Source: JAHEFU01 sp041395205
GTDB taxonomy: Bacteria > 4484-113 > JAFGCY01
NCBI GenBank assembly: GCA_041395205.1
Contig: JAWLAZ010000004.1
Coordinates: 124,001-188,000, forward strand
DNA: 64,000 nt
Direction: 5' to 3'
Made by a program: the position numbers and the translations under genes. The notes under the pieces are model-generated. The model had not been told where the DNA came from and did not search any database. It was given only the letters and a program-made list of their open reading frames with translations. Position 1 is the first letter of the stretch. The number at the start of each line of letters is the position of its first letter. Shown here one piece after another: positions 8,975 through 19,600 of this stretch.

Positions 8975-9109
8975 GCTGCAGCCACCTCCACTAAATTACC
9001 CTAAAAGAAAACATGCAGTTCGGACTGCAGAGTGATATTACCGCATTACAGGCTCATTCCCGGTCCATTAATGAAAATCCACCGCACTCGGGCTGCATGC
9101 CGGGCCTGC

Positions 9110-9115
9110 TACAAT
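9110..9115 (+). promoter_or_regulatory. Extended -10 promoter (TGC-TACAAT) for the metallopeptidase
   Basis: TGCTACAAT matches an extended -10 and lies 17 nt before the ATG at 9133, leaving a leader of about 11 nt with GGAGC as ribosome site. Confidence 0.5.
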
Positions 9116-9132
9116 CTGAAGCTGGAGCAAGC

Positions 9133-10755
9133 ATGAATCAGGCGAGCAGCACACCCATCCTTGAGCTGATCCAACTGCTGGAGCAGCGAGTGTCCCCCAT
9201 CGATACTGAACTCTGCGAAGTCTACTGGGAGCTGGCAAACACCGGCAATGAAGCACTGCAGCAGAGGATCGTGGACCTCGAAATGCGCATGCACGCGGTC
9301 TATTCGAATTCCGACGACTTCAGTACGATCCGCAGTGCCCTTGAGGACTCATCCCATACCGGAGAAACGCGCCGTGTGCTGGAGCTGCTCCATAACGAGT
9401 TCGCCGGCAGCCAGGAAAGCGAGGACATCGCTCGCCGCAAATCCGAGATCTCCGCCAGTATTGATGGTGATTATGCCAACTTCCGGGCTGAGCTCAATGG
9501 TGAGAAGCTCAGTGCCAATGACATTCTCGATGTGTTGAAGCATTGCAATGCCAGTCCGGTACGCAAGGCCACCTGGGAGGCTGCCAAATGCATCGGTCCG
9601 GTCGTCGCCCCGAAGATCCTCGAACTGGTGGAGCTGCGCAACCGGACAGCCCGGGAGCTCGGTTACCGTGACTATTACGACATGGCGCTGCAGCTGCAGG
9701 AGATTGATGAGCATGAGATGCTCAGCAGTTTCCGCAGACTGGAGGAACTGACCCGCGAGCCGTTTGCACGGCTCAAGACGGAGCTTGATGCGAAGCTGGT
9801 GCAGCGCTTCCGCTTGGCTTCCGCAACGGAGCTGCGCCCCTGGCATTATGAGGACACCTTCTTCCAGGAAGCCCCGGCGATCGTGGAGCTGGACCTGGAT
9901 GCCCTGTTCCGCGGCTGCGACCTGGAAAAGCTGACAACGGAGAGCTTCGACCGCATCGGGCTTGATATCCGCCCCTCGCTGGCGATCAGTGACCTCTACG
10001 AACGGGACAGCAAGGACCAGCATGCCTTCTGCATGATGGTCGGCCGTGACCCATCTCGGGTGCATGTGCTCTGCAACTGCCGTGACAATGAAAGCTGGGC
10101 GGCAACGATGCTGCATGAGTACGGGCACGCCGTCTATGACATGGGGCTCGACCCTGAGCAGCAGTACTTCCTGCGCGACTGCGCGCACATCTCCACCACG
10201 GAGGCCATCGCGATGCTCTTTGGCCGCCTGACGCATGACGAAGCCTGGCTTGTCGACATTCTCGGAATCGAGCCGGAGCGCGCCGCGGCCGCGGCCGCGG
10301 ATGCCAGTCGCCAGCTGAGCTGGGCCATGCTGCTGTTCGTGCGCTGGATGATGGTGATGGTCAACTTTGAGCGCAGCCTCTATGCCGACCCTTCCCGGGA
10401 TCTGAACCGGCTGTGGTGGGATCTCGTCGAGCAGTTCCAGATGCTGACCCGCCCTGACAACCGCGACCAGCCTGACTGGGCCACCAAGACCCATATCGCC
10501 CAGGCGCCTGTCTACTACCAGAACTACCTGCTCGGGGAAATGACAGCCAGCCAGCTCAAGCATTACATCGAGAACAGGCTAGGCGATGCGCCGCTGATCC
10601 GCCAGCCTCGAACGGGCCAGTGGCTGGCGGAAGGCCTGTTCAGGCGGGGAAGCCGTCTGCCCTGGAATGAGACCCTGGTGGAACTGACAGGGGAGCGCCT
10701 CAATCCGCAGTACTTCATTGCGGATTTCGTGGAAGGCACGGAGGCGAAACAGTGA
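9133..10755 (+). CDS. M2/M3-like zinc metallopeptidase
   Basis: A 540-residue gluzincin peptidase. The HEYGH zinc motif (about residues 329-333, in ATMLHEYGHAVYD) is followed by the third ligand Glu in STTEAIAML. The N-terminal helical half (ELVELRNRTARELGY, DYYDMALQLQEID, LTREPFARLK, LRPWHYEDTFFQEAP) is typical of bacterial proteins related to ACE (M2) and oligoendopeptidase (M3), which cleave short peptides. No signal peptide is evident, so it is probably cytoplasmic. The ATG at 9133, with GGAGC upstream, is chosen over an in-frame ATG at 9013. The stop overlaps the start of the next gene. Confidence 0.85.
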   Translation: MNQASSTPILELIQLLEQRVSPIDTELCEVYWELANTGNEALQQRIVDLEMRMHAVYSNSDDFSTIRSALEDSSHTGETRRVLELLHNEFAGSQESEDIARRKSEISASIDGDYANFRAELNGEKLSANDILDVLKHCNASPVRKATWEAAKCIGPVVAPKILELVELRNRTARELGYRDYYDMALQLQEIDEHEMLSSFRRLEELTREPFARLKTELDAKLVQRFRLASATELRPWHYEDTFFQEAPAIVELDLDALFRGCDLEKLTTESFDRIGLDIRPSLAISDLYERDSKDQHAFCMMVGRDPSRVHVLCNCRDNESWAATMLHEYGHAVYDMGLDPEQQYFLRDCAHISTTEAIAMLFGRLTHDEAWLVDILGIEPERAAAAAADASRQLSWAMLLFVRWMMVMVNFERSLYADPSRDLNRLWWDLVEQFQMLTRPDNRDQPDWATKTHIAQAPVYYQNYLLGEMTASQLKHYIENRLGDAPLIRQPRTGQWLAEGLFRRGSRLPWNETLVELTGERLNPQYFIADFVEGTEAKQ

Positions 10756-11645
10756 TGGTGCGTCCCGCGACACTGCTGCTCTGGCTCTGCATGCTGACCT
10801 GCCTGGCTGGCTGCCAGCGCAGTAGTTCCGAAGCGGATCGCGGACTGGCTTCGGCCAGTGCGACCCACCCCTGGCAGTTGCCTTCAGGAAGCACGGCATA
10901 CAGCCGTACTCCGCTCGCTGCGGAATCGCCCGACATTCCGGCTGACGGCAAGGTGCAGCGTCCCCTTGGGCGCGGCCCCCAGTTCCGTGACATCGATACG
11001 CTGGATGAACAGCTGATCCCCGGTTCCTGGGTGCAGGTCGGACAGTGCGTGAACGAGAAGCTGGATCTGCGCAGCCATGCCAACTACGCCACGCTCACTT
11101 TCCAGGAAAATGGCGGTTTCCGCCAGCTGGTCTACAGTGACGGAGAGATCGGCAACGAGATTTCCGGCAGCTGGGACAAGACTGCGCCGGGGGTCCTGAC
11201 CATGGTGATCAGCGACCAGAATGGCAATCCGATCGTCAGTGACCTCTACTGTGAGCTGTTCGGAACGGACTTCCTCTACATGTGGAGCTACTCCGACCAC
11301 CTCGGTCTGTGGTTTGCGCGTCAGGCCCTGGATGAACCGCTGCAGCGGATCGGCTGGAACCGCTTTGACAGCAATCTCGGCCAGATCCTGCTCAGCAACG
11401 TAGGCAGCACTTCCTACTATGGTGAGCTGACGACGGCTGAAGGATCCGTCTGGCAGCTGAATGGCTATCTCGTGGATGGGATCCTGAACATGGCCTGGAT
11501 TGATGCAGACAACAACGCCGCGGGCTTCGCCGCCTTCATCGTGGAGGGTGACTGGGATGCCCTGAATGGCACGCTCTGGAAGAGCGACTACGAGGCCGCG
11601 CCCTTCAGCGGTGCGTTCATTGCCACGGCGGACCGCAGCAGCTGA
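10752..11645 (+). CDS. Lipoprotein of unknown function, translationally coupled to the peptidase
   Basis: A signal peptide with lipobox (LTCLAGC) marks this as a lipoprotein of about 297 residues. GTG 10752 overlaps the peptidase stop as GTGA and sits 7 nt after GGAGG, so translation is probably coupled; ATG 10755 is the alternative. The mature part reads like a beta-rich, lipocalin or META-like fold: repeated phrases such as GSWVQVGQCVN, YATLTFQENGGFRQL and GSWDKTAPGVLTM resemble the ELxGxW pattern of stress-type lipoprotein domains. I cannot assign a function. The pairing with a peptidase gene is the only contextual clue. Confidence 0.7.
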   Translation: MMVRPATLLLWLCMLTCLAGCQRSSSEADRGLASASATHPWQLPSGSTAYSRTPLAAESPDIPADGKVQRPLGRGPQFRDIDTLDEQLIPGSWVQVGQCVNEKLDLRSHANYATLTFQENGGFRQLVYSDGEIGNEISGSWDKTAPGVLTMVISDQNGNPIVSDLYCELFGTDFLYMWSYSDHLGLWFARQALDEPLQRIGWNRFDSNLGQILLSNVGSTSYYGELTTAEGSVWQLNGYLVDGILNMAWIDADNNAAGFAAFIVEGDWDALNGTLWKSDYEAAPFSGAFIATADRSS

Positions 11646-11647
11646 TT

Positions 11648-14083
11648 CTAGTTGACTGTGATCTCCGGGGGTTCGGCCTGCAGATCCGTTTTGGCCTGCA
11701 CTCGCAGCCTGACTGAATTGTCAGGCAGCAGCAGGTCCCCGAGCGGCAGGCGCGCATCACGGGTCCCGGCCTGGACGGCCAGCGGGATCCAGCTCCCATC
11801 AGTGCGCAGGCCCTCCAGTTCAGCGACGCTGCCGGCATCACCGATCATCAGCGCATCCCGGTCGTCACTGAAGACCCGGAGCGTGGCGCTCATGAAGTTG
11901 AGCTCGGAAAGGCTGCCCTGCAGGTCAACGCGGAACTCCAGATAGCCGCCGGTCAGCACCACGTAGCGGTTGTTGTCATATTCAGTGGAATAGCCACCCA
12001 TGCCGGGATACATGTAGCGGTTCTCGAACAGGCGGAAATTGCGCCCACCGGTCAGCAGTGGTCCGCTGCCGGCGAGGCGCAGGCCGCCGCTGCGGGTCCG
12101 CTGGCGCTCACAGGGCAGGTGCACGACAACCATCGACAGGGTGTGCTGGATGTGCTTCCTGTCAAACTCCGCCAGCGGTGCGAGTTCCTCGGTGAAGCCC
12201 ACCAGCAGCAGGTCATTGCTGTAGCGCAGACCTTCGGAAGTCGCTGTCCGCACCTCGTCAAGCCAGTCATCACGGTAGCGCGAAACATAGTTCGCCTCCG
12301 GGAACCAGCTGCCTCCGCCGTTGTTCAGGGCATCCATGGCGTAGCTTCCGCGCCCGGCGATGTCGCCGATTTCCTTTGCGTAATTCTGCCGCCCGATCAG
12401 CCGGCAGCCGTGCAGGTCCCAGGGCAGGTCAAGCTCGAAGCTGCCCTCCGGTGTGAAGCTGCCGTCAGACCTGTTGTCAGTGTCCCTGAGCAAAGCGCTG
12501 ACAACCGTCGGCAGGTTGCGGAAGCCGCGGTAGTAGTATTCCTTGGCGGCCCACTTGCCCTGGCTGATGCTGAGCCGCGGGTTGACGCTGTTGTCAAGGC
12601 TGCGCGTGATGAAGGGGTTGATCCCGCCGCGGTTCATCGCCGGGCCGCCGAACTGACCGCCGCTGACCACAGGATAGTCGGTGTAGAGGAAGGCGCTGGG
12701 GTCCTCGACCTCCAGCTCATAGCGCACCGGCTCGGCGGTGAAGATGTACATCGCGTCCTGGTAGGGCTGCAGTGTCGTGTCGGGATAGACATGCACCTCC
12801 TGGAAGTTGGCAACGACGTTGTCGGCACCGCGGGTCAGGCGGCCCGTCTCCAGTCCGAACCAGGAGAAGCCCACGATGATCAGCGGGATCGTCAGCCAGA
12901 CCAGCGTGCTGCGCTTCAGGCGGCCCAGCACGAAGAAGTTCAGCGGGCCGATCAGCACGACGTAGAGCACGATGAACAGGGCCACGAAGCCCGGGTCCAT
13001 CGGCTTGGCCTCGTCGAGGTTGCGCATCAGGTTGAAGATCTCCTGCGGGTGCAGGAACCAGTTGTTCACGTCCACGCTGCGCTCGACGTTCATCGTCAGG
13101 TCCGAGAACATCTCACCGAGTCCGGGATGCTGGCGGAAGGGCCGGTCCGTGAAGCTGAACGCCAGGGCGTAGACAGTGCCCGCGCCCCAGCTGCGGCGGA
13201 TGATGGCCGGATAGCTGCCGGCCCAGCTCTCGACCTCCGCACCGTCACGCAGCTGGCCCGTTGCCAGCGTGGCCAGCGCATTGCCGGCATTGATCCCGTA
13301 GCGTCGTCCCAGCTCTCCGAGTTCCGCGGTCTCCACCGTACCGGAGTACTGCAGCGGGCAGAGCTGGCCCACCGGACTGGACGCCACGCGGTTGCCGTTG
13401 CTGCCCAGCGAGAAGATCAGGTTGGCACCGCGCGAGACGCTTTCCATCAGGGCCCGGGCCACGGGTTCATCGAGCTGCAGGTAGTCGATGTCGGCCAGCA
13501 CGATGGTGTCCGCGCGTTCGAAGAACTTGGCGTTGTCATCAACCTCGTCGATGTCGAAGTAGGAGACGTAGCTCTTCGAGGAGGACATCCCCGCGCTCTG
13601 CGTCTGCCATTCATCACGGGTGATCCGCGCGCTCTCCACCTGGTTGGCGCTCTGCAGGCTGCCGGGCTGGTCAGTGAGCACGATGATGCTCGTGTCAGCC
13701 GGATTGCAGGTCTTGACCTGGCCGAGGTCCATCTCGTCCGTCCAGGCATCCGAGCGCACCATCAGGCTGATCTGCGGATAGCCCTGGTTGCAGGGGAAAT
13801 ACAGGTAGAAGCGCTTCTTCGAGGGACTGGGCAGTTCGAGCCGTGTCGTGTATTCAGTGCCCTCATACTTGAGCACCAGTTCACCGGAGAGGTTGATGCC
13901 CGCCGGATTCTGGTTGTCAATTTCCACCGAGACGGGGTTGAGCCGCCCCTGCTGCACGATCCCGTCATAGCCGAGCTCATAGGTGAGCGTGACACCCTCC
14001 GGGGGCGCGGCCAGTGCAGCCTGCAGCGGCAGTGCGAGACACAGAAGCAGCAGAGGCAGGAACAGGCTTCGCATGCGGATCAT
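11648..14083 (-). CDS. Large exported membrane-anchored protein of the VWA/ABC cluster
   Basis: An 811-residue protein with a cleavable signal peptide (LFLPLLLLCLALPLQAALA), a ~340-residue extracytoplasmic region, two adjacent membrane spans near residues 365-412 (FVALFIVLYVVLIGPLNFFVLG and LVWLTIPLIIVGFSWFGL), and a second large soluble region. Tandem-TM proteins of this architecture are often next to ABC-2 permeases and VWA proteins in diverse bacteria, with a glutamine-amidotransferase-like N-terminal fold, but the enzyme is usually inactive and the role unknown. The start ATG overlaps the permease stop by 4 nt, so it is the last gene of the operon. It converges with the lipoprotein gene ending at 11645. 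Confidence 0.68.
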   Translation of the reverse strand: MIRMRSLFLPLLLLCLALPLQAALAAPPEGVTLTYELGYDGIVQQGRLNPVSVEIDNQNPAGINLSGELVLKYEGTEYTTRLELPSPSKKRFYLYFPCNQGYPQISLMVRSDAWTDEMDLGQVKTCNPADTSIIVLTDQPGSLQSANQVESARITRDEWQTQSAGMSSSKSYVSYFDIDEVDDNAKFFERADTIVLADIDYLQLDEPVARALMESVSRGANLIFSLGSNGNRVASSPVGQLCPLQYSGTVETAELGELGRRYGINAGNALATLATGQLRDGAEVESWAGSYPAIIRRSWGAGTVYALAFSFTDRPFRQHPGLGEMFSDLTMNVERSVDVNNWFLHPQEIFNLMRNLDEAKPMDPGFVALFIVLYVVLIGPLNFFVLGRLKRSTLVWLTIPLIIVGFSWFGLETGRLTRGADNVVANFQEVHVYPDTTLQPYQDAMYIFTAEPVRYELEVEDPSAFLYTDYPVVSGGQFGGPAMNRGGINPFITRSLDNSVNPRLSISQGKWAAKEYYYRGFRNLPTVVSALLRDTDNRSDGSFTPEGSFELDLPWDLHGCRLIGRQNYAKEIGDIAGRGSYAMDALNNGGGSWFPEANYVSRYRDDWLDEVRTATSEGLRYSNDLLLVGFTEELAPLAEFDRKHIQHTLSMVVVHLPCERQRTRSGGLRLAGSGPLLTGGRNFRLFENRYMYPGMGGYSTEYDNNRYVVLTGGYLEFRVDLQGSLSELNFMSATLRVFSDDRDALMIGDAGSVAELEGLRTDGSWIPLAVQAGTRDARLPLGDLLLPDNSVRLRVQAKTDLQAEPPEITVN

Positions 14084-14940
14084 CCCACACCTCCGACCTT
14101 GCTGGCCCGGTAGCGCGGGTAGATCAGCACGGTTGCCAGCAGGATCAGCGCCGCGATCAGCGTCTGGAACAGCGCGCTCCAGATCCAGAGCAGGCCCTGG
14201 TTCATCAGGAAGGGCATCACCAGGCTGCCATTGCCGGCCCAGGTGAACACCGAGGGGTTGAAGATCTCCATGGCGCTGAACAGCGGATTCATCAGGAATG
14301 ACAGCACCCCGAGCCAGTAGATCGGCACGACCGGGGGCTGACCGGAGAGCGCGGACTTCATGATCCCGCCGAAGATCAGCGTGACGGCCCCGAGCGTGAT
14401 CAGGAAGAAGAAGCTGCGTCCGAGTGCCGTGCGCACGTCGTCACTGATCAGCGAGAGCATCAGCCCCAGCGCCGAGACCATCAGTGTCATGCCCACCACC
14501 ACCACGGCCAGCTGCATGAACTGCAGCGTCGTCAGGCCGCCGAAGGTGAAGGCCAGCGCATAGATCGGCATCGCCGTGATCACCAGCAGGAACAGGAAGC
14601 CCGTGCTGCTCAGGTACTTGCCGAGAATGATCTCGAAGCTCTTGAACAGCGTCAGGTTCAGCAGTTCGAAGGTGTCCTGGTCCTTCTCATGCGCAATTGT
14701 CGAGGCATTGAGGGACAGGGATAGCAGCAGCGACATGATCATCTGGGCGATGAAGGTCGTGATGCACAGCGCCAGTCCGACCTGGCTCGAGGTCGAGGCC
14801 CGGGACTGCAGTTCGGTGTAGCGGGCCAGGTAGACGAAGAATGACACTCCACCGAGGATGATCGTGTACGTCATGATCAGTCCCAGCGTGGCGATGCCCC
14901 GCGCCCTCTGCCTGTATTCCTTCAGAATGATTGACAGCAC
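14080..14940 (-). CDS. ABC-2 type transporter permease
   Basis: About 286 residues with six hydrophobic segments and the ABC-2 layout: an amphipathic N-terminus (ILKEYRQRARG), TM1 LIMTYTIILGGVSFFVYL, a broken TM pair around IAQMIMSLLLSLSLNAS, the cytoplasmic segment IAHEKDQDTFELL that is diagnostic for this permease class, and a final TM near WSALFQTLIAALILLATVLIY. It needs an ATPase partner, which is not in this window. GTG 14940, 2 nt past the upstream stop with GGGGGAGA before it, is preferred; an in-frame ATG at 14997 would overlap the lipoprotein gene. Its end overlaps the 811-aa gene by 4 nt. Confidence 0.78.
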   Translation of the reverse strand: MLSIILKEYRQRARGIATLGLIMTYTIILGGVSFFVYLARYTELQSRASTSSQVGLALCITTFIAQMIMSLLLSLSLNASTIAHEKDQDTFELLNLTLFKSFEIILGKYLSSTGFLFLLVITAMPIYALAFTFGGLTTLQFMQLAVVVVGMTLMVSALGLMLSLISDDVRTALGRSFFFLITLGAVTLIFGGIMKSALSGQPPVVPIYWLGVLSFLMNPLFSAMEIFNPSVFTWAGNGSLVMPFLMNQGLLWIWSALFQTLIAALILLATVLIYPRYRASKVGGVG

Positions 14941-14941
14941 T

Positions 14942-16624
14942 TCAGGAGTCTCCCCCTGGCTCCAGCCAGTTGTATGCGCTGAGCCTGCGATCGCCACCTT
15001 CCCAGTAGTTCATGTACCAGCAGATGGCGTAGCCCGCAGGCTCGAAGATTATCTTGTCCCGTGCCGGACAGAAGCCGCTGCGGACCCAGCCCGGCAGCTC
15101 CTGTGTATCCAGGGTTTCTCCGCTGAGCGGGTCCAGGACCTGTAGGGCGGTATACATGACCTGCAGCGGCGGATTGTCACGCAGGGTCCTGCGCAGCTCG
15201 CGCTGCCATTCCTGCTGTTCGTCATCATTCATTTCCCGCATGCGGCGGTGTTCCGCCAGCCGCTCGTCCAGGCGTTCACGGTTGGCAGCAATCGACTGCC
15301 ATTGCGGAGCCTCTCCCAGCGGGAGGGGTGAGGCCCGCATGAACAGATCCTGGCTGGCCAGCTCCTGCGGATACCAGTAGTTCTGGACCAGCAGCCCATT
15401 GGCAAACCCGTTCACACCGCTGACAGGTCCCAGATCGCGCCTTTCCCAGAGCAGCCTGCCATTGGCATCAAGGCCCAGCGCATAACCGAATTCCATCACG
15501 AGCGATACGCCTTCGGGCTGCACTACCGTATGGACCCGCTCCATGCGCGCCTGCTCTATCGCGGACGATCCGGTCAGGCCAATTCTGGTGTTTGCCTCCA
15601 GAACCATCTGCTCACGCGTAGCCTGGTCCAGCAGGTAGGAGAAATCGTAGCTCCAGGCGAGGCTGCCATCCGCACAGTGCAGGGCATCAATCCGTTCATC
15701 CTGGAAGCAGAGGTAGAGCAGGCCATGCACATCATCCACCGCCATGCCGGTGGTGTCTGACGCATCCGCCATGCTCCAGCGCATTTCTCCGCTCGTTTCG
15801 TCAATCGCCCAGATGTTGCGGGCCTGGTTGCGCGTGATGATCAGGCCTGCTGAGCTGCGTACCACGTCCACGGGTGAGGACTGCAGTGGCCAGCTCCAGC
15901 TGCTGGTGCCATCGAGGCTCATCAGCTCGATGCTGTCCTCCGTACCAATAACGGCGTTGTCACCATGCAGCAGGAAGCCTGCCGGCCGCCGGTCGCGTAT
16001 GCCCTGCCAGATGCACTCGGGCTGCCCGCCGCTGATGTCGAAGATCTGTTTCTCACCGCCCAGCCCAAGCAGGAGCAGCAGCTTCCCGGAAGGATGCAGG
16101 CACTGTGATCCGTACATCACAGCATCTCCGTTGCCACCGCGCCGGCGGCGGCCTGGTGCGGATCCGGCGGTCCCGGCAGCCGCTGTCGGCTCCTCCAGCC
16201 CTGTCAGGAAACGGTTGAAGACCTCCGTGCCGTCGTCAACATCCAGACAGGCCAGCTGCTGGGAGTAGCCGACGACGTACAGCCTTCCGTCGAAGTGCGT
16301 CATGTCGGAAACGAAGAAGCGTGAGAAGCTGCCAGCACTGTAATCCCAGTTCCAGGCGGGCGCTGATTCCAGCGGCAGGCGGAGTCGTGCACTGCAGTAG
16401 TTGCTGTCGCCCTGGCCGCCGAAGCGCGAAAGCCAGGCCTGGTTGTCATTTCCCTCCAGCTGCGGCCCCTGGGCCAGCGCCGCCAGCCGCTCCGGGTCCA
16501 GCAGGGGGGCCTGGGCGGACTCCGTCTCGCCTCGCCCGCTGCAGGCGCAGCAGGCCAGCAGCACGAGCATGGCGAGCAGGCCGCCCGCCCGGATCCGCTT
16601 GCCACTGTTCCCCGCTGTTGTCAC
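14942..16624 (-). CDS. PQQ-like beta-propeller lipoprotein
   Basis: A 560-residue lipoprotein (signal peptide AMLVLLACCAC-S). The mature part shows repeats of a beta-propeller with W-docking phrases: FDGRLYVVGYSQQLACLDVDDGTEVF, SAGLIITRNQARNIWAIDETSGEMRW, DVHGLLYLCFQDERIDALHCADGSLAW and ALGLDANGRLLWERRD. These are PQQ-like quinoprotein-type repeats without evident cofactor residues, so scaffold or binding functions are more likely than dehydrogenase activity. A charged helical stretch (ANRERLDERLAEHRRMREMNDDEQQEW) interrupts the last blades. The start overlaps the VWA gene by 4 nt and the end is 1 nt from the permease start, implying a coupled operon. Confidence 0.78.
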   Translation of the reverse strand: MTTAGNSGKRIRAGGLLAMLVLLACCACSGRGETESAQAPLLDPERLAALAQGPQLEGNDNQAWLSRFGGQGDSNYCSARLRLPLESAPAWNWDYSAGSFSRFFVSDMTHFDGRLYVVGYSQQLACLDVDDGTEVFNRFLTGLEEPTAAAGTAGSAPGRRRRGGNGDAVMYGSQCLHPSGKLLLLLGLGGEKQIFDISGGQPECIWQGIRDRRPAGFLLHGDNAVIGTEDSIELMSLDGTSSWSWPLQSSPVDVVRSSAGLIITRNQARNIWAIDETSGEMRWSMADASDTTGMAVDDVHGLLYLCFQDERIDALHCADGSLAWSYDFSYLLDQATREQMVLEANTRIGLTGSSAIEQARMERVHTVVQPEGVSLVMEFGYALGLDANGRLLWERRDLGPVSGVNGFANGLLVQNYWYPQELASQDLFMRASPLPLGEAPQWQSIAANRERLDERLAEHRRMREMNDDEQQEWQRELRRTLRDNPPLQVMYTALQVLDPLSGETLDTQELPGWVRSGFCPARDKIIFEPAGYAICWYMNYWEGGDRRLSAYNWLEPGGDS

Positions 16625-19600
16625 TTCTTCTTCTTGATCCTGTCGAGCAACGAGCTTGTCAGCTCGCGCTCCGTCTCCGGACGCTTGACCTCCGGCTCCT
16701 GCTTGCGGCTGCTGCCTGCTCCAGTGCTGCCCGGCAGCTTGCTGGCATCGAAGCCACCGCCCGCCGGGCCCTTGTCAGCCAGCTTGCGGCGCAGGTCGGC
16801 CAGCCCACTTGTGTCCTGTTGCGTGGACTGCTTCTGGCTGATGTTGCCCTGCGGCACGTTCTGCGGCGCTTCATGCGAGACCCGCCCGCCCGCCTGCTGG
16901 ATGTCGCTGGCACTGCGGTCGAGCTGCTCGCGACGGTTGGCAGCCTGAGCCCGGCTGCGCGCCGCACTTTCCTGGGACTGCGGCTGGCGCTTCGTGCGCT
17001 GTCCGGCAATGCCTTCCTTGACATTCAGCAGGCCCGCCAGACTCTCGGAAGTCTGCGCGGCGCGCGTACTGCCGCCTGCAGTCAGCATCGAGGCGAAGGC
17101 CTCGCGCCATTCGCGGGAATCCAGCACCAGCCTGCGCACCGCCACGTCGATGAGCCACAGCAGCAGCGCGATCAGTGCGAACTGCTCCCAGAAGTCCTCG
17201 GTCTTGCGCTGCCGCACGCGGTTCTCCGTGAAGAGCTGCTCCGGGCTGAGCGCGGTCGGGGCCAGGCTGCCGTCACGCAGCTGGCTGAGCAGGAAGGTGT
17301 TGGTCTGCAGGTCGCGGTACTCCGGCGAATAGCTGACACTCAGGCCGCTGAGCTGCACGCCCGCGACCTCCTCGTTGCCTTCCTCATCGGCTTCCCGGCG
17401 CGTGATGTTCACGTAGTAGTTGCCATTGTCAGTGATGTCGAATTCCGACTCATAGGTGCCGGGACCGGTCTGCGTGAGCCGCACCTCCTGGGTGCCGAGC
17501 TCCGGGTCCACCACGGTGGCGCTGAAGCTCTGGTAGTTCACGCTCGTGCCGTCGTCATCCGTGGCCGTGACCACGATATGCCCCTGGTTGCCGTTCATCT
17601 CCGTGACGACGTCCACGCCGCTGTCATCCAGGTCGCTGCGGATCCAGCGCGCCACGCCCGTCCAGAAGCGCTCATAACCGCCCCAGCGCAGCCAGTCCCG
17701 CGCCCAGCGGTTCTTGGCGTCACTCGTGAAGGCCGCGCTCTTGCCGAGACCGTAGTGCCAGGTTGCCAGCAGCGGGTCCTCCTTGTGCGTCACGAGCGGC
17801 ACTTCCGCGGTGTCCTTGGCACTCGTTGCCACATAGCCGTAGAGGTAGGGCGCTGAGCCCCAGCCGATGGCGTTGATCAGCGGATGGTCCATCGTCGGGA
17901 TCGCACTGAAGGGATCCTCGTTGATCGTGGCCTTGTTGGCCATGAAGACCTCACGCGTGAAGATCCGCGGCAGGTCCGAGAGGTCATTCGCCTCATACAT
18001 CCGGCCCTCGCCGACCTCCGCCAGTGCTTCCATGAACGGAATGTCCGCATCGGCACCGAAGGCCACGGTCGAGACCGTGAACTTGTCGTCAACCATGCTG
18101 GAGACCAGCTCCTCGAAGGGACCGGGGGCCACCACGCCGTCTGTGAAGACGATGATGTGCTTGATCTGGGCGTTGATCTGCATCCCGGCGTCGTAGGCAT
18201 TCTTCAGGGCGGGATAGAGGTCGGTGCCGCCGCCGGCCTGCATCGAGCCCAGCACCTCCAGCACCTCCTGCTTGTTGATCCCCGCCTGGGGTTCCACCAC
18301 CCACTGCCCGACGCTGTCAAAACCCATCACGCCGACGTAGTCCTCGTCGCGCTGCAGGCGCACCAGCTCCTTGCAGGCCTCGCGCGCCATCTCGATCTTG
18401 GAGACCCCGTTGACGGTCATCGACATCGAGCCGGACTTGTCAACGAGCGCGATCACCAGCGAACTGGGAGTGATCTTCTTGCGGCGGAAATCCATGTCCA
18501 CCGGCAGCACTTCCTCGATCGGCGTGTTGAAGTAGCCGCCGGGGCCGTAGCTCTTCTCGCCGCCGATCATCAGGAAGCCCTTGCCGAACTCATGCACGAG
18601 GATCTTGATCATCTCCATCTGGTCAGGCGTGATGTCATAGGCCGCCACGTCGGAGAAGATGATCCCGTCGTAGATCTGGAAATCCTCCATCGCGTAGGGG
18701 ATCCCGCCCGGCGGCACCACGTCGACCTCGATGTTGTTCGTGCGCACTGTGCGCGGCAGGTACTCCAGCTCGCCGGGGTCGCCCGTGGCGTACAGCAGGC
18801 GCGGCTGGCCGCTGACGACGCTGAAGGCGTAGGCGTTGTTGTTCTCGGCGATGGTGTCGCTGTCAGGTTCGATCTGCAGCTCATAGGTCGTGACCCCGCT
18901 CTGCTCCACGTCAGTGATGAATTCGTAGAGCTCCTTGCCGGGCTTGATGTTGATCCGTTCCTTCTGCGCGAACTGGCCGTTCTTGCGCAGCGTGATGTCT
19001 GCCCCTGTCGCCACCGAGCTGTCGACCACGAAGCGCAGGCGCACGCTCTCACCGAGTGCCGCCCGGCTCGGGGCCTTCAGGTCGCTGAGCACGACCTCCT
19101 CGCCCCTGCGGCTGCCGACCTCGGCCACGTAGATTTCCACGTCGTTGTCACGCGCCACGCGGCTCTCGGCCAGTGCATTGCCGATGTTCTCATTGCCGTC
19201 GCTGATCAGCAGCAGGCGCTTCTGGGCGTTGTCAGGGAAGATCGCGGTGGCGAGCTGGATGCCTTCCGCGAGATTGGTGAAGTTGCCGCGCGGGGTGCTC
19301 TGCCACTGGGCCAGGGTGTCCTCGTCGACACCGTTGAGCGGCAGGTTCTCCACATAGGCCAGCGCACCGGTGTTGACGCGGCCCAGCGTGTCGTCCTTCT
19401 GCATCCCCTGGCGCATCAGTTCCAGTGAACCGTCCAGCGCGGTCATGTCCTCGCCGTTGACGGAGTCCGAGCTGTCGCGCACCACCACCACACTCACGCG
19501 GTCGAGGCGGTGGACCAGCTGCACGCCGGCCAGCGCGCTGACGAGCAGGAACCAGATCACGATCCGCAGCCCGAGGCTGACCCATTTCTGCACCGGACCC

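Noticed and set aside
12119..14113. Long plus-strand open frame opposite the 811-aa protein
   Set aside because: Shadow of the minus-strand gene in GC-rich DNA: Arg/Ala/His/Val-rich low-complexity translation, no ribosome site, no recognisable domain. Similar long antisense frames at 16321-17856, 17884-19428, 27323-29248, 40300-42816, 46841-48109 and 50234-51499 were dropped for the same reason.
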